Assembly: GCA_963815775.1 (NCBI GenBank)
Contig: CAWFIB010000025.1
Coordinates: 368,408 to 432,407 of the forward strand
Direction: 5' to 3'
From: CAVVDY01 sp963815775
Lineage (GTDB): Bacteria; Acidobacteriota; Terriglobia; Terriglobales; Acidobacteriaceae
Length of the DNA stretch: 64,000 bases
The position numbers and the translations under genes were made by a program. Of the stretch, positions 16,395 to 25,023 are shown piece after piece. Within the stretch, counting starts at the first letter, position 1. Each line of letters starts with the position of its first letter. Under the pieces are notes generated by a model. It worked only from the letters and a program-made list of their open reading frames with translations. It was not told where the DNA came from and did no database searches.

Positions 16395-17900
16395 CTAGTT
16401 AAACGGCCTTCTTTGTCTGCGGAATTCCCGCTCGTCATCCTCATCGCGAAGCGGCTGCTTCTCGCGGCGTGGCTGCTTCTCTCCCGCCGTAAACGTGCGC
16501 TCTTCGCTGCGGCCGATCTTCTTGTGCGCATAGAGGCCTTCCAGAATGAACTCCGCCCCCGAGACCAGCACCTCCGCAGGCTCTTTACCGTTCAGCCCCA
16601 GCGCGCTCAGCTTGTCGAGCAGGCCCTGGATGCCGCGCAGTTTATGCAACATTTCCTGCGCGCCCGCCGAGTCGCGCATCTGAATTTCGCCGCCCAGATC
16701 GAACCACTGCACGATCTGGTTCATGTTGCCGCTTCCGTGAAAGTAGCCGTCATAGGTACGCGCGATCGCCGTGCGAATGATCTCGCGGCACACATTATCG
16801 GCACCCTTCAGCTCGCCCTCATACTCGAGCTCCAGTTTGCCGGTGATGGCTGGCAGCGCGGCATAGATGTCGCCGATGCGCGGAACCACCATCTTCTCGC
16901 CGGAGCGAATTGCCCGGCGCTCAGCGTTCGAAATCACGTTCTCCATCGCGCTGATCGGCAAACGCTGGCTCACGCCCGAGCGCTTGTCGATGCGCTTGTC
17001 CTCGCGCGCGACAAACGCGATCTGCTCGATCACCTCGTTGACGAATGCGGGTACCTGCAACTGCTGGCCATTGCGCTCGGTCCATGCTTCCTGGGCGGTG
17101 ATAGTGAGCCCTTCCTGCAAGGTCGCGGGATAATGCGTGCGAATCTCCGACCCGATGCGATCTTTCAGCGGAGTGATGATCTTGCCGCGCGCGGTGTAAT
17201 CCTCCGGGTTGGCGGTGAACACGATGGCCACATCCAGCGGCAAGCACACCGGATAGCCCTTAATCTGCACATCGCCTTCCTGCATGATGTTGAACAAGCC
17301 GACCTGAATTTTTCCCGCGAGATCGGGAAGTTCGTTCACCGCAAAGATGCCGCGATTGGCGCGCGGCAGCAGTCCATAGTGCACCGTGAATTCACTGCCC
17401 AGTTCGTGTCCGCCCTTGGCGGCCTTGATGGGATCGATGTCTCCGATGAGGTCAGCAATGGTAACGTCCGGCGTCGCCAGTTTTTCAACGTAGCGCCGCG
17501 CAGGCGTGAGATACGAAATCAACGCGCCCTCGGGATCCTCGGCCACCAGCTGCTTGCAGCGCGGGCACAGCGGAGCATAGGGATTGTCATGAATCTCGCA
17601 GCCTGTAAGGTACGGAATCTTCGGATCCAGCAGAGTGGTAAGCGCTCGCAGGATGCGGCTCTTCGCCTGGCCTCGCAGTCCGAGAAGAATGAAGTTATGA
17701 CGCGAGAGGATGGCATTCACGATCTGAGGAACGACGGTATCGTCATACCCGACAATTCCTTCAAACACTGGGCCGTCGGAGTGCAAGCGATGCATCAAGT
17801 TTTCGCGCATCTCGTCCTTCACGCGACGGGTTTTCAGTTTCTCCTCGGAAAAATGGCGGCTGCGGCGAAGCTCGCCTAGGCTCTGCGGGAAATCGCTCAA
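16395..17900 (-). CDS. MoxR/magnesium-chelatase-type AAA+ ATPase
   Basis: A 501-residue AAA+ protein, often annotated as a magnesium chelatase subunit. Walker A is GLRGQAKS (74-81), in the MoxR form, followed by a small CEIHDNPYAPLCPRC insertion (two cysteine sites at 101 and 112-115) that may bind zinc. Walker B lies in RGIFAVNELPDL, and LFNIMQEGDVQIKGYPVCLP and ANPEDYTARGKIITPLKDRI contain the helix-2 insert and sensor 1. It pairs with the downstream VWA protein. No chlorophyll genes occur here, so a cofactor-insertion chaperone role is more likely than chelatase. Confidence 0.85.
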   Translation of the reverse strand: MSDFPQSLGELRRSRHFSEEKLKTRRVKDEMRENLMHRLHSDGPVFEGIVGYDDTVVPQIVNAILSRHNFILLGLRGQAKSRILRALTTLLDPKIPYLTGCEIHDNPYAPLCPRCKQLVAEDPEGALISYLTPARRYVEKLATPDVTIADLIGDIDPIKAAKGGHELGSEFTVHYGLLPRANRGIFAVNELPDLAGKIQVGLFNIMQEGDVQIKGYPVCLPLDVAIVFTANPEDYTARGKIITPLKDRIGSEIRTHYPATLQEGLTITAQEAWTERNGQQLQVPAFVNEVIEQIAFVAREDKRIDKRSGVSQRLPISAMENVISNAERRAIRSGEKMVVPRIGDIYAALPAITGKLELEYEGELKGADNVCREIIRTAIARTYDGYFHGSGNMNQIVQWFDLGGEIQMRDSAGAQEMLHKLRGIQGLLDKLSALGLNGKEPAEVLVSGAEFILEGLYAHKKIGRSEERTFTAGEKQPRREKQPLRDEDDEREFRRQRRPFN

Positions 17901-18038
17901 GGATGGAATACCTCCGGGGTCGTCCGTTGCGGTTACGCAGCGGACTCAACTAGCTGTTCGCTATTTTACGCCTGCAATTGCAGCCAGCTTGCTGGAGCTT
18001 GCGATTCCTGGAGAGCTCAAATATCCAGCAACGGCTGG

Positions 18039-18521
18039 TTATCTTCGCCGGGCGACTATAACCAATGCCGCTGTAATGAGTCCAAACACCGCTCCGCAGC
18101 CGAAGAGGGTCAGCGGCAGGGCGAAGAATCGCAGGTTCCAACCCGCGCCAATGCGCGCCTGCGACGGATTGTGGGGATCGTACCGGATCTCGTGATGGCT
18201 GCCGACGGCGTACTCGTCGGCCCGTGCGCGTGTCTTCCTGTAGTTGTTGTCCTGAAAGCTGGTGACCTCAGTTGTAATCGGCTTGCCGTCGATGGTGTAG
18301 AGCAACCCGAGGCGCGCCGAATAGAACTGCTCGTGCTGCGAGATGCGCTCCACGACAACGTCGCTGTGGAGCACCTGGGCATCGGTGGTGGGCCAGGTGC
18401 GCAGGACGTCAATTTGGTGCCAGAAGAACGGCAGGCTGAAAATCAGCAGAATGACGCCGATAATCAGGTTGGCTACGCCGATGGCCTGCAATATGCCGCG
18501 ACGTTGCTCGATCACACTCAC
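18039..18521 (-). CDS. DUF3592 membrane protein at the end of the ccm operon
   Basis: A 160-residue protein with a membrane helix at each end (about 14-35 and 130-155) and an extracytoplasmic beta-rich DUF3592 domain between (WPTTDAQVLHSDV ... EIRYDPHNPSQARI). It starts with a GTG that overlaps the stop of the ccmD-like gene as GTGA, so it is translationally coupled to the ccm operon. DUF3592 has no firm function; its coupling suggests a role in, or at least co-expression with, cytochrome c maturation. Confidence 0.75.
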   Translation of the reverse strand: MSVIEQRRGILQAIGVANLIIGVILLIFSLPFFWHQIDVLRTWPTTDAQVLHSDVVVERISQHEQFYSARLGLLYTIDGKPITTEVTSFQDNNYRKTRARADEYAVGSHHEIRYDPHNPSQARIGAGWNLRFFALPLTLFGCGAVFGLITAALVIVARRR

Positions 18522-18649
18522 TTCCCGCGTTCAAGGTCTTTCAGCTCTTCGCGCACTCGCTTGAAGCGGCTGAGGAGATATCCGATGTATCCGAACTGGA
18601 TGACCCAGGTCACGACGTAGGCCAGCTTTAATGCAAATATGCCCTTCAC
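18518..18649 (-). CDS. ccmD: CcmD-like small membrane protein
   Basis: A 43-residue protein beginning at GTG 18649 (MKGIFALKLAYVVTWVIQFGYIG) with one membrane helix and a charged tail RFKRVREELKDLERGK, the layout of CcmD, the small subunit that helps release holo-CcmE from CcmABC. Its GTG overlaps the ccmC stop (GTGA) and its stop overlaps the next GTG the same way. The frame is open further upstream but those codons lie inside ccmC, so the short form is preferred. Confidence 0.75.
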   Translation of the reverse strand: MKGIFALKLAYVVTWVIQFGYIGYLLSRFKRVREELKDLERGK

Positions 18650-19335
18650 TGCACACTCCCCTGTAGTGCGGCTTGCGCATGGCGGCCTTCGACTTCCTGC
18701 TCCATCCTCTGCAGCCGATATCGCGCGACCACCAGGATGATGGCGAGCATCGAGAACGCCAGCCAGTTCCATAGCAGCGGAGGCCACATGCTGGGATCAA
18801 GTCCCGAATTCGCGCCACCGCCGATGACCGGTGATGGATGTTGCGTGCGGAACCAGCGAATCGACATGTAGACGATTGGCACATCGACAAATCCGAAAAT
18901 GGCCAGCGCGGCCGCCAGCAGAGAGGTCTGGCTCCCGGTGGAATAGCGCCGCAACACCAGATAGCTCACGTAAATCAGCCACAGCACCAGCGTGGTGGTC
19001 AGGCGCGCATCCCACGTCCACCAGATGCCCCACACCGGACGCGCCCAGATCGGACCCGTCACCAGCACCACGGTGCAGAACACCACACCGACTTCGGCGG
19101 TAGCGGCCGCCACAGCATCCGCCGCCTCCTGGCGCTTGACCAGGTACGCGATCGATGCCAGGAAGTTGGCGAAGAACAGCAGGAATGCCGTCCATGCCGA
19201 TGGCACATGGTAGTAAAAAATACGTTGCACATCGCCCATGGTCTGCTCCGTCGGAGCTACCACCAGTCCTTCATAAGCCGCGAAGGCGAGAGCGGCGACC
19301 GTGAGCGCGAGAAAAATTCGAAATGACAGCTTCAT
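18646..19335 (-). CDS. ccmC: CcmC, heme-handling subunit of the cytochrome c maturation system
   Basis: A 229-residue polytopic membrane protein that binds heme at the periplasmic face and loads it onto CcmE. The tryptophan-rich heme motif is WGIWWTWDARLT (102-112), flanked by the conserved heme-ligand candidates His43 (FYYHVPSAW) and His166 (FRTQHPSPV). Six membrane segments are apparent. The start overlaps the ccmB stop by four bases. Confidence 0.95.
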   Translation of the reverse strand: MKLSFRIFLALTVAALAFAAYEGLVVAPTEQTMGDVQRIFYYHVPSAWTAFLLFFANFLASIAYLVKRQEAADAVAAATAEVGVVFCTVVLVTGPIWARPVWGIWWTWDARLTTTLVLWLIYVSYLVLRRYSTGSQTSLLAAALAIFGFVDVPIVYMSIRWFRTQHPSPVIGGGANSGLDPSMWPPLLWNWLAFSMLAIILVVARYRLQRMEQEVEGRHAQAALQGSVQ

Positions 19336-20006
19336 TCGGCGTTCAGCACGCTTTCAAAAAGAAGAAGACATACCGCAGTAAACACAACATCGTAAACCAG
19401 CAGCATCTTGATCCAGAAGTCGGGCGAGGCGTCGCCGGTCAGGATCGAGGTGGTGGAATCAACCATCGCCAGCAGCGCTGGAATGGAAATGGGGAAGAGA
19501 ATCAGCGGCAACATGATCTCGCGGCTGCGAGTGCGAATCGAAAGCGCTGCGAAAAACGTGCCGTTGACCACCAGCGCCCACGTACCGAGCAGGGCAACCA
19601 CCACAAGTTGCCACACTGGGCCGACGGAACGCAGGTTGTAAAAAACGATGAACAGCGGCGCCATCAGCGCTTCCAGCAGGGTGACGAACAGAAAGTTGCC
19701 AAAGGCTTTCGCCAGGAACAATGCGTTCGGCGGCGCCGGCGAAACCCGATAGGCATCCAGCACTTGGTTGTGTAACTCGCGGGCCCACGTCTGGTTGAGG
19801 GCTACGACCGCAGCAAACAAAAACGCTACCCAAATGAGACCGCCGGCTATATGGCGCGATTCTTCCGCATTGGGATTGAACGCGAAGCTGAAGATCACCA
19901 CCACCAGCAACGCGAAGAACAGCATGGAGTTGATAGCGTCCTTGGAGCGCCACTCCATGCGCAGGTCTTTGACCAGCGTCGCGCGCGTCATGGCAAGGGT
20001 GGTCAC
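19332..20006 (-). CDS. ccmB: CcmB, heme exporter permease subunit
   Basis: A 224-residue ABC-2-type membrane protein with six hydrophobic segments and the CcmB pattern VKDLRMEWRSKDAINSMLFF at the N-terminus and LPLILFPISIPALLAMV further on. It forms the transporter-like core with CcmA and CcmC. It overlaps ccmA upstream and ccmC downstream by four bases each. Confidence 0.93.
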   Translation of the reverse strand: MTTLAMTRATLVKDLRMEWRSKDAINSMLFFALLVVVIFSFAFNPNAEESRHIAGGLIWVAFLFAAVVALNQTWARELHNQVLDAYRVSPAPPNALFLAKAFGNFLFVTLLEALMAPLFIVFYNLRSVGPVWQLVVVALLGTWALVVNGTFFAALSIRTRSREIMLPLILFPISIPALLAMVDSTTSILTGDASPDFWIKMLLVYDVVFTAVCLLLFESVLNAE

Positions 20007-20743
20007 AGCGTCCTCGCAGTCGAGGCTTCAAGCCTGTCTTGTCGCGCTGACGAACGTTGCGAGGTGGATACGATCAGACCCGCCGCCATGTGCACAAACT
20101 CGTCGGCGAGCGGCTCCATCACTGCGGCCTGGTGGGTGACAACCAGAATGGTCTTGCCCGAGTCGCGCAGCCGCCCGAGCACTGCTGCCATCTCCGCCGC
20201 CGAGTGCACATCGACGTTGGAGAATGGTTCGTCGAGCAGGATCACTTCCGGGTCATGCACTACCGCCCGCGCCAACGAAAGCCGCTGGCGCATACCCTGT
20301 GAGTACTGGCCCACGCGCCGCGTGAGTTCCGGATCGAGCGCGACCATCTGCATCGCCCTGCGACAGACAGCCAAATCGTGAATGCCGTAGAGTCCGGCAA
20401 AGTAGCGCAGGTTCTCCATGCCATTGAGTTCGTCATAGAGCAGCGCAGCGTGCGCCATGTATCCCATCCGCCGGGCAACTGCGTGTAGGGAATCCGATCC
20501 CAGGACGCTGACCCTGCCTTGACTGGGCTGGGTCAATCCCGCGATGACCCGCAGCATTGTGCTCTTACCTGCGCCATTGTCGCCAAGGACGACGTAAAGA
20601 TGGCCGGCGACAAAGCTGTACGAAGCGCCGCGCAGGGCGGCAAAGCGCCCAAAGAACTTGACCAGCTTGTCGACGATAATTGTGGGCTGCTGTGCGCCGG
20701 CCGGGCGGAGATCGGTCGTTTCCGAAAAGATGGGCTCGGGCAA
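20003..20743 (-). CDS. ccmA: CcmA, ATP-binding subunit of the heme release complex
   Basis: A 246-residue ABC ATPase. Walker A is GDNGAGKST, the signature is YSQGMRQRLSLARA and Walker B is VILLDEPFSNVD with the H-loop VTHQAA. ATP hydrolysis by CcmA drives release of holo-CcmE from CcmC. The N-terminal 25 residues extend beyond the usual start. It begins only two bases after the ccmE stop. Confidence 0.93.
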   Translation of the reverse strand: MPEPIFSETTDLRPAGAQQPTIIVDKLVKFFGRFAALRGASYSFVAGHLYVVLGDNGAGKSTMLRVIAGLTQPSQGRVSVLGSDSLHAVARRMGYMAHAALLYDELNGMENLRYFAGLYGIHDLAVCRRAMQMVALDPELTRRVGQYSQGMRQRLSLARAVVHDPEVILLDEPFSNVDVHSAAEMAAVLGRLRDSGKTILVVTHQAAVMEPLADEFVHMAAGLIVSTSQRSSARQDRLEASTARTL

Positions 20744-20745
20744 CG

Positions 20746-21231
20746 CTATCTGCTCGCGCTGGTTGGTCGCGCTCCGTTCAGCTCTGCCTTCGTCTGACTC
20801 GCGGCGGCGGGAGCGGCTCCCGGCTGTCCCGGCTGCTTAGGTGCATACTTGGACGCGCACTTCGCCTGAATATTGGTGGCATGGAAGACGCCATCGTGTC
20901 CGAACTTGCCTTCGGCCAGGGCCTGGGCGTCGTCTTTGAAGGTATCGGGCAGCGCCTCGCTTCCGCTATAGACCACAGGCAAGGTGCGGTCCTGCTCGAC
21001 CAGCAGAAATTCTGCATGGGTGCCCTGGCGCTTGATGGAGCCGGGCGCAACGCTTCCCGCCACCCGCAGGCGCTTGCTATAGGCGCTGGGACCCATGCCA
21101 TTGAGCTCTTTGATGGTTACATAGTAGCTCTTGCTATCTTGCACACCGGTGAAGGCGAGGTAGCCGAGCGCGACCACGATTAGAGCGATGACCGCTCCGA
21201 AGCGAACATATCTGCGAGTTTGTTCCGACAT
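20746..21231 (-). CDS. ccmE: CcmE, periplasmic heme chaperone of the cysteine (CxxxY) type
   Basis: A 161-residue protein with an N-terminal membrane anchor (8-28) and the OB-fold heme-chaperone domain (YVTIKELNGMG ... LRVAGSVAPGSIKRQG ... VVYSGSEALPDTFKD). In the proteobacterial protein the heme-attaching residue is His in HxxxY; here the equivalent reads KCASKY, so the ligand is Cys125 with Tyr129. This CxxxY form is known from archaea and Desulfovibrio-like bacteria (system I*). A Pro/Ala-rich tail follows. It is the first gene of the ccm operon. Confidence 0.92.
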   Translation of the reverse strand: MSEQTRRYVRFGAVIALIVVALGYLAFTGVQDSKSYYVTIKELNGMGPSAYSKRLRVAGSVAPGSIKRQGTHAEFLLVEQDRTLPVVYSGSEALPDTFKDDAQALAEGKFGHDGVFHATNIQAKCASKYAPKQPGQPGAAPAAASQTKAELNGARPTSASR

Positions 21232-21384
21232 TCCTCAACCTGGCAGGCCGATTACAAGGCGTAGCCCGCATCACGCTAAGGATAAACCTTTCGGCAACCC
21301 GGCACCATGTGACGTAGGTCACATACAGCCCAATTTCCCGCAGAAAGAGAATTCTCAGCCGACAGGGTCCCGGGCCCAGGCTGC

Positions 21385-21768
21385 CTAGGCTGCTCCGGCC
21401 TGATGGTTTCCGCAACTTTCCATGCAGGTGCGCACCAACTCGATGAGCTCCAGTGGGGGCACAGGCTTGACGCGGAATACGACGTCCAGCCCATCGTACT
21501 CGGGCTCGGCTTCAGCCATCCCGCTAAGAACGATCACTGGAAGCCAGGAATTCTCCTGCCGCAACTTCCGTACAAATTCCGCTCCATCGCACCCTGGCAT
21601 GACGTGGTCTGTGATGACCAGGCCGATACGCTCGCTCAGAGCCCGCAGCGTGGCCAGCGCAGTCTCTGCCCTAGTCGCCAGACAAATCGTGAAACCGGCA
21701 TTGCGCAACACCGTCTCACGCACCCTCAGTTGCAGAGGATTGTCGTCGATCAGTAGCACTTGGCCCAC
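21385..21768 (-). CDS. Stand-alone CheY-like response regulator
   Basis: A 127-residue single receiver domain. The acidic pair is Asp8-Asp9 (LLIDDNP), the phospho-acceptor is the Asp of VITDHVMPG near residue 54, and the conserved Lys lies in RVKPVPP. There is no output domain and no histidine kinase nearby, so partner and output are unknown. Confidence 0.85.
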   Translation of the reverse strand: MGQVLLIDDNPLQLRVRETVLRNAGFTICLATRAETALATLRALSERIGLVITDHVMPGCDGAEFVRKLRQENSWLPVIVLSGMAEAEPEYDGLDVVFRVKPVPPLELIELVRTCMESCGNHQAGAA

Positions 21769-21891
21769 GCGTGTCCCCCCTTACGCCAGCCCCCCGATTA
21801 TGCAACCGGCTCAGCCAACCAACGTCCTCAAGGAAAGACGTAGGCTTTGAGTCGGCGGTTTGCCGGCAGCCCGAATCGAATTGTGTGGAGC

Positions 21892-22206
21892 TTAGGCGAC
21901 GTGCTGCTCTGAAATCTCCTGCAATGCCTGGAACCAGTCCTGTTCGGGGGAGCCTCCACGGCCGCGACGCCGCAGGTAGATCTCATAGGCCCGGCGTCGC
22001 ACCAGTTCTTCCGGCACTCCCACTCTCCGGGGAGCGGGCGAAGCTGCTATTTCCGTCGCAACCGCTTCCGAAGTCATCGCAGCAATGGCGGGCGCCGTCG
22101 TCACCGGCTCCGGCGCATCGGTGCCAGTTCCCTCGGCGGGTTTGGCCTTGCGGGTCCGTTTTTTCGGCGTTTCTTCGTCGGTCTTGGCCCGTGTTGCTTT
22201 CGGCAT
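21892..22206 (-). CDS. DUF2934 protein
   Basis: A 104-residue protein. The first 60 residues are low-complexity, Lys/Ala/Pro/Thr-rich (KRTRKAKPAEGTG) and probably disordered and basic. The C-terminal 40 residues are a DUF2934 domain: VRRRAYEIYLRRRGRGGSPEQDWFQALQEI. The domain is common in Acidobacteriota and Proteobacteria; its function is unknown. Confidence 0.8.
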   Translation of the reverse strand: MPKATRAKTDEETPKKRTRKAKPAEGTGTDAPEPVTTAPAIAAMTSEAVATEIAASPAPRRVGVPEELVRRRAYEIYLRRRGRGGSPEQDWFQALQEISEQHVA

Positions 22207-22511
22207 TGTAACGTCACTCCTAAGCTCAAATCGATTTCACTGCGGTCAGCGCCCAAAGCTGCGGTCGCAGCCGACAGTGTACTCTCACTATAGCGAACTT
22301 TACTAACGTATTGGTGGCCAAATAGCGCTTATCCACAACTTTACGCAACTTGGAACACAAGTTTGCAACTGGCCGCAACTTGCTTCCGCTTACCGACTTG
22401 GCGTGTCCAATATAGGTAGACCGACCAACGAGAAGCAGATACGTCTGGAACTACAGCCGGGCCAGTGACGTATATCGGAATGAGCCCGGATCCGGGTCCG
22501 GGTCCTTAAGG
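22207..22511. other. Intergenic region between the DUF2934 gene and the permease pair
   Basis: No gene is seen. The stretch holds three loosely repeated GCAACT-containing words near 22344-22384 (ACGCAACTTGG, TTTGCAACTGG, CCGCAACTTGC) and a GATCCGGGTCCGGGTCC string just before the permease start. Promoters for both divergent genes must lie here, but I cannot pick convincing boxes. Confidence 0.4.
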
Positions 22512-23759
22512 ATGATTTTCTTCGACATAATCCGGCAGATGCTGCGCAGCCTCTGGGCGCACAAGCTGCGCTCATTCCTCACCATGTTCGGCATCGCCTG
22601 GGGTGTCGGGTCGCTGCTGCTGCTTGTCGGCTTGGGAGAGGGCTTTCGCTCCGGCAATCGCCGCGAGCTGAACTCCATTGGTGAGGACATCATGTTCACC
22701 TTTCCTGGCCGCGCCCCCGCCGTGGCCGGAAACATGAGCTCCAGCCACGAGTATCGCATCACCTACCGTGACTACCTCGACATCAAGAATGAGTCGCCGC
22801 ACGTCCGAGCCATTGCCCCGGTGCTGATGCGCGAGGACATCCGCGAGGTCAGCGAGTTCGGCAACTCGAACGGGCAGGTGGTCGGCGTTCCTCCGATTTT
22901 CAACCAGATCCGTTATCTGCCCTTGGTAGCGGGACGCTGGATCAACGAAGCGGATGAAGCCCAGAAGCGTAATGTCGCCGTTATCGGCGACGAGATGGCG
23001 AAGAACCTCTTTCCCGGCAGGCCTCCGCAGATCGGTGCCATCGTCTTGCTCAACGGCGTCCGCTTCGAGGTCATCGGACAAACCGATCGCATCGGGCACG
23101 GCGACAACAACTCCACCAACAACCGTGTTTTCATGCCGTTTTCCACCATGCATCAGTACTTCCCGCTCAAGGGCGAAGAGGAAAACGATGCCGTCTCCTT
23201 CCTGAATTATCGTCCGCGTACTCGCCAGGACCACCTGCTGGCGCGCGATGAAGTACGCAAGATCATAGCCCGCAATCATGGCTTCGATCCCAAGAACACG
23301 GATGCCTTTGAGGACTGGGACACCGTGAAATCCGCCGAGACCGTGGGCGTGATCTTCGACGTTATGGACCTCTTCCTGGGTGGTGTGGGACTGGTAACCC
23401 TGGGCCTGGGCGCAATCGGCATCATCAATATCATGCTGGTGTCAGTAAGTGAGCGCACACGTGAAATTGGACTGCGCAAGGCGCTAGGCGCCACCAACCG
23501 CAGCATCCTGCTCCAGTTCTTCCTCGAAGGGGCATTCCTCACCTTGCTGAGCGGTGGTATTGGAATGGCTGGCGCCGGCCTCTTCATGCACGCCTTGAGC
23601 ACGCTACCGTCCCCGGAAGGCTTTGATCCACCGAAGCTGTCCCTGATCTCCGCCACCGTGGCTATCGGAACGCTGGCCTTGGCCGGAATCGTCGCTGGAC
23701 TCTATCCCGCCCGCAAAGCGGCGATGCTTGAGCCAGTCGAGGCCCTGAGGCAGGAGTAG
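22512..23759 (+). CDS. MacB/FtsX-type ABC transporter permease (first of pair)
   Basis: A 415-residue permease with one N-terminal membrane helix (about 20-42), a large periplasmic MacB-PCD domain (50-280) and three C-terminal helices of the FtsX fold (IIDVMDLF-type start, VTLGLGAIGIINIMLVSVSERTREIGLRKALGAT). The SERTREIGLRKALGA motif is diagnostic. It is followed two bases later by a paralogue; no ATPase gene adjoins. Likely role: mechanotransmission-type export or efflux, substrate unknown. Confidence 0.9.
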   Translation: MIFFDIIRQMLRSLWAHKLRSFLTMFGIAWGVGSLLLLVGLGEGFRSGNRRELNSIGEDIMFTFPGRAPAVAGNMSSSHEYRITYRDYLDIKNESPHVRAIAPVLMREDIREVSEFGNSNGQVVGVPPIFNQIRYLPLVAGRWINEADEAQKRNVAVIGDEMAKNLFPGRPPQIGAIVLLNGVRFEVIGQTDRIGHGDNNSTNNRVFMPFSTMHQYFPLKGEEENDAVSFLNYRPRTRQDHLLARDEVRKIIARNHGFDPKNTDAFEDWDTVKSAETVGVIFDVMDLFLGGVGLVTLGLGAIGIINIMLVSVSERTREIGLRKALGATNRSILLQFFLEGAFLTLLSGGIGMAGAGLFMHALSTLPSPEGFDPPKLSLISATVAIGTLALAGIVAGLYPARKAAMLEPVEALRQE

Positions 23760-23761
23760 CC

Positions 23762-25003
23762 ATGGTCAAAGATCTGTTCTCGCAAGCCTACGAAGCCATG
23801 CGCTACAACCGCCGGCGCACCACTCTCACCATGCTGGGCATGGCCTGGGGCATCGCTACCGTTGTGCTTCTGCTTGCCTATGGAGCAGGTTTCGGACGCG
23901 CCATTGAGGTGATCTTCGCCAACTGGGGCACGCGCATCATCGGCGTTTTTCCCGGCCGTACCTCGATGCAGGCAGGAGGGCAGAAGGCAGGCACTCAGAT
24001 CAGGTTCACCATCGATGACATCGATCGCATCGTGAATGCGGCTCCCCTGGTGCAGCGTATCACGCCCGTCGCTGACAAGCAGTCCACAGTGCAGCAAGAT
24101 GTGCGCACCTACACGTTGCCCATCGAAGGCTGCTACGACAGCATGTTCAAGATTCAGGCAATGAAGATTGCTGAGGGACGCTTCTTCGATAGCCAGGACG
24201 TTACTTCGCGTCGGCGTGTCGCGGTGATTGGCTCGGAGGCCAAGACAAAACTCTTCTCCGGCGAATATGCGCTCGGACAATCCATCCGCATCGACGGTAT
24301 CAGCTACACGGTGATCGGCGTCATGCAGCCCCGCATGCAGGAGAGCGATGACAGCATCAACAAGATGATCTATGTGCCCTTCACCACCATGAGCCAACTG
24401 AAGGACACACATTATCTCGATGGCATCTGGCTCGACTATGAGGGCGGTCAGTATGAACAGGTCGAACGCCAGGTGCGCCAGGTGCTGGCCAGTCAATACA
24501 ACTTCAATCCCGACGACAAGCGTGCGGTCTCCGTCTTCAATATGATGAAGCAGTTGCACCAGTTCCAGATCATTACCGTCGGGCTGAAGGTCCTGCTGGG
24601 CTTCATCGGCACGTTGACGCTCGGCATCGGCGGCGTCGGTCTGATGAATATCATGCTGGTCTCGGTCACCCAGCGCACCCGCGAAATCGGCGTCGAGAAG
24701 GCGCTGGGCGGTCGGCGCAGTCACATCCTATTCCAGTTCCTGGCCGAAGCACTTACCATCACCGCGATTGGCGGCATCGCCGGAATCGCCATCGCCTACA
24801 TCATTTCATTCTCCGTCGGCCGTCTGACGTTCTACAGCGCAGTCGCCAAAAACGCCGAAGCTGCCGACATCCGCCTGATCATCGACCCCACAACGGTTGT
24901 GGTGGCGACGGTGATCCTCGCACTGGTCGGCCTGGTCAGCGGCATGCTGCCTGCCATTAAGGCCTCACGCCTCGATCCCATCGAAGCCCTGCGCTACGAA
25001 TAG
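23762..25003 (+). CDS. MacB/FtsX-type ABC transporter permease (second of pair)
   Basis: A 413-residue paralogue of the preceding protein, with the same order: N-terminal helix (TLTMLGMAWGIATVVLLLAYG), MacB-PCD periplasmic domain, and FtsX helices with VTQRTREIGVEKALGGRRSHI. The two genes are two bases apart and probably encode a heterodimeric permease. The ATP-binding subunit is not next to them and may be encoded elsewhere. Confidence 0.9.
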   Translation: MVKDLFSQAYEAMRYNRRRTTLTMLGMAWGIATVVLLLAYGAGFGRAIEVIFANWGTRIIGVFPGRTSMQAGGQKAGTQIRFTIDDIDRIVNAAPLVQRITPVADKQSTVQQDVRTYTLPIEGCYDSMFKIQAMKIAEGRFFDSQDVTSRRRVAVIGSEAKTKLFSGEYALGQSIRIDGISYTVIGVMQPRMQESDDSINKMIYVPFTTMSQLKDTHYLDGIWLDYEGGQYEQVERQVRQVLASQYNFNPDDKRAVSVFNMMKQLHQFQIITVGLKVLLGFIGTLTLGIGGVGLMNIMLVSVTQRTREIGVEKALGGRRSHILFQFLAEALTITAIGGIAGIAIAYIISFSVGRLTFYSAVAKNAEAADIRLIIDPTTVVVATVILALVGLVSGMLPAIKASRLDPIEALRYE

Positions 25004-25023
25004 GCATCGCTCTTTTTCTGCAC

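Noticed and set aside
16413..17879. Long open frame of 488 codons on the plus strand opposite the MoxR-type ATPase gene
   Set aside because: It mirrors the codon-position GC bias of the true gene and its translation has no domain or natural composition (His/Ala/Arg-rich).
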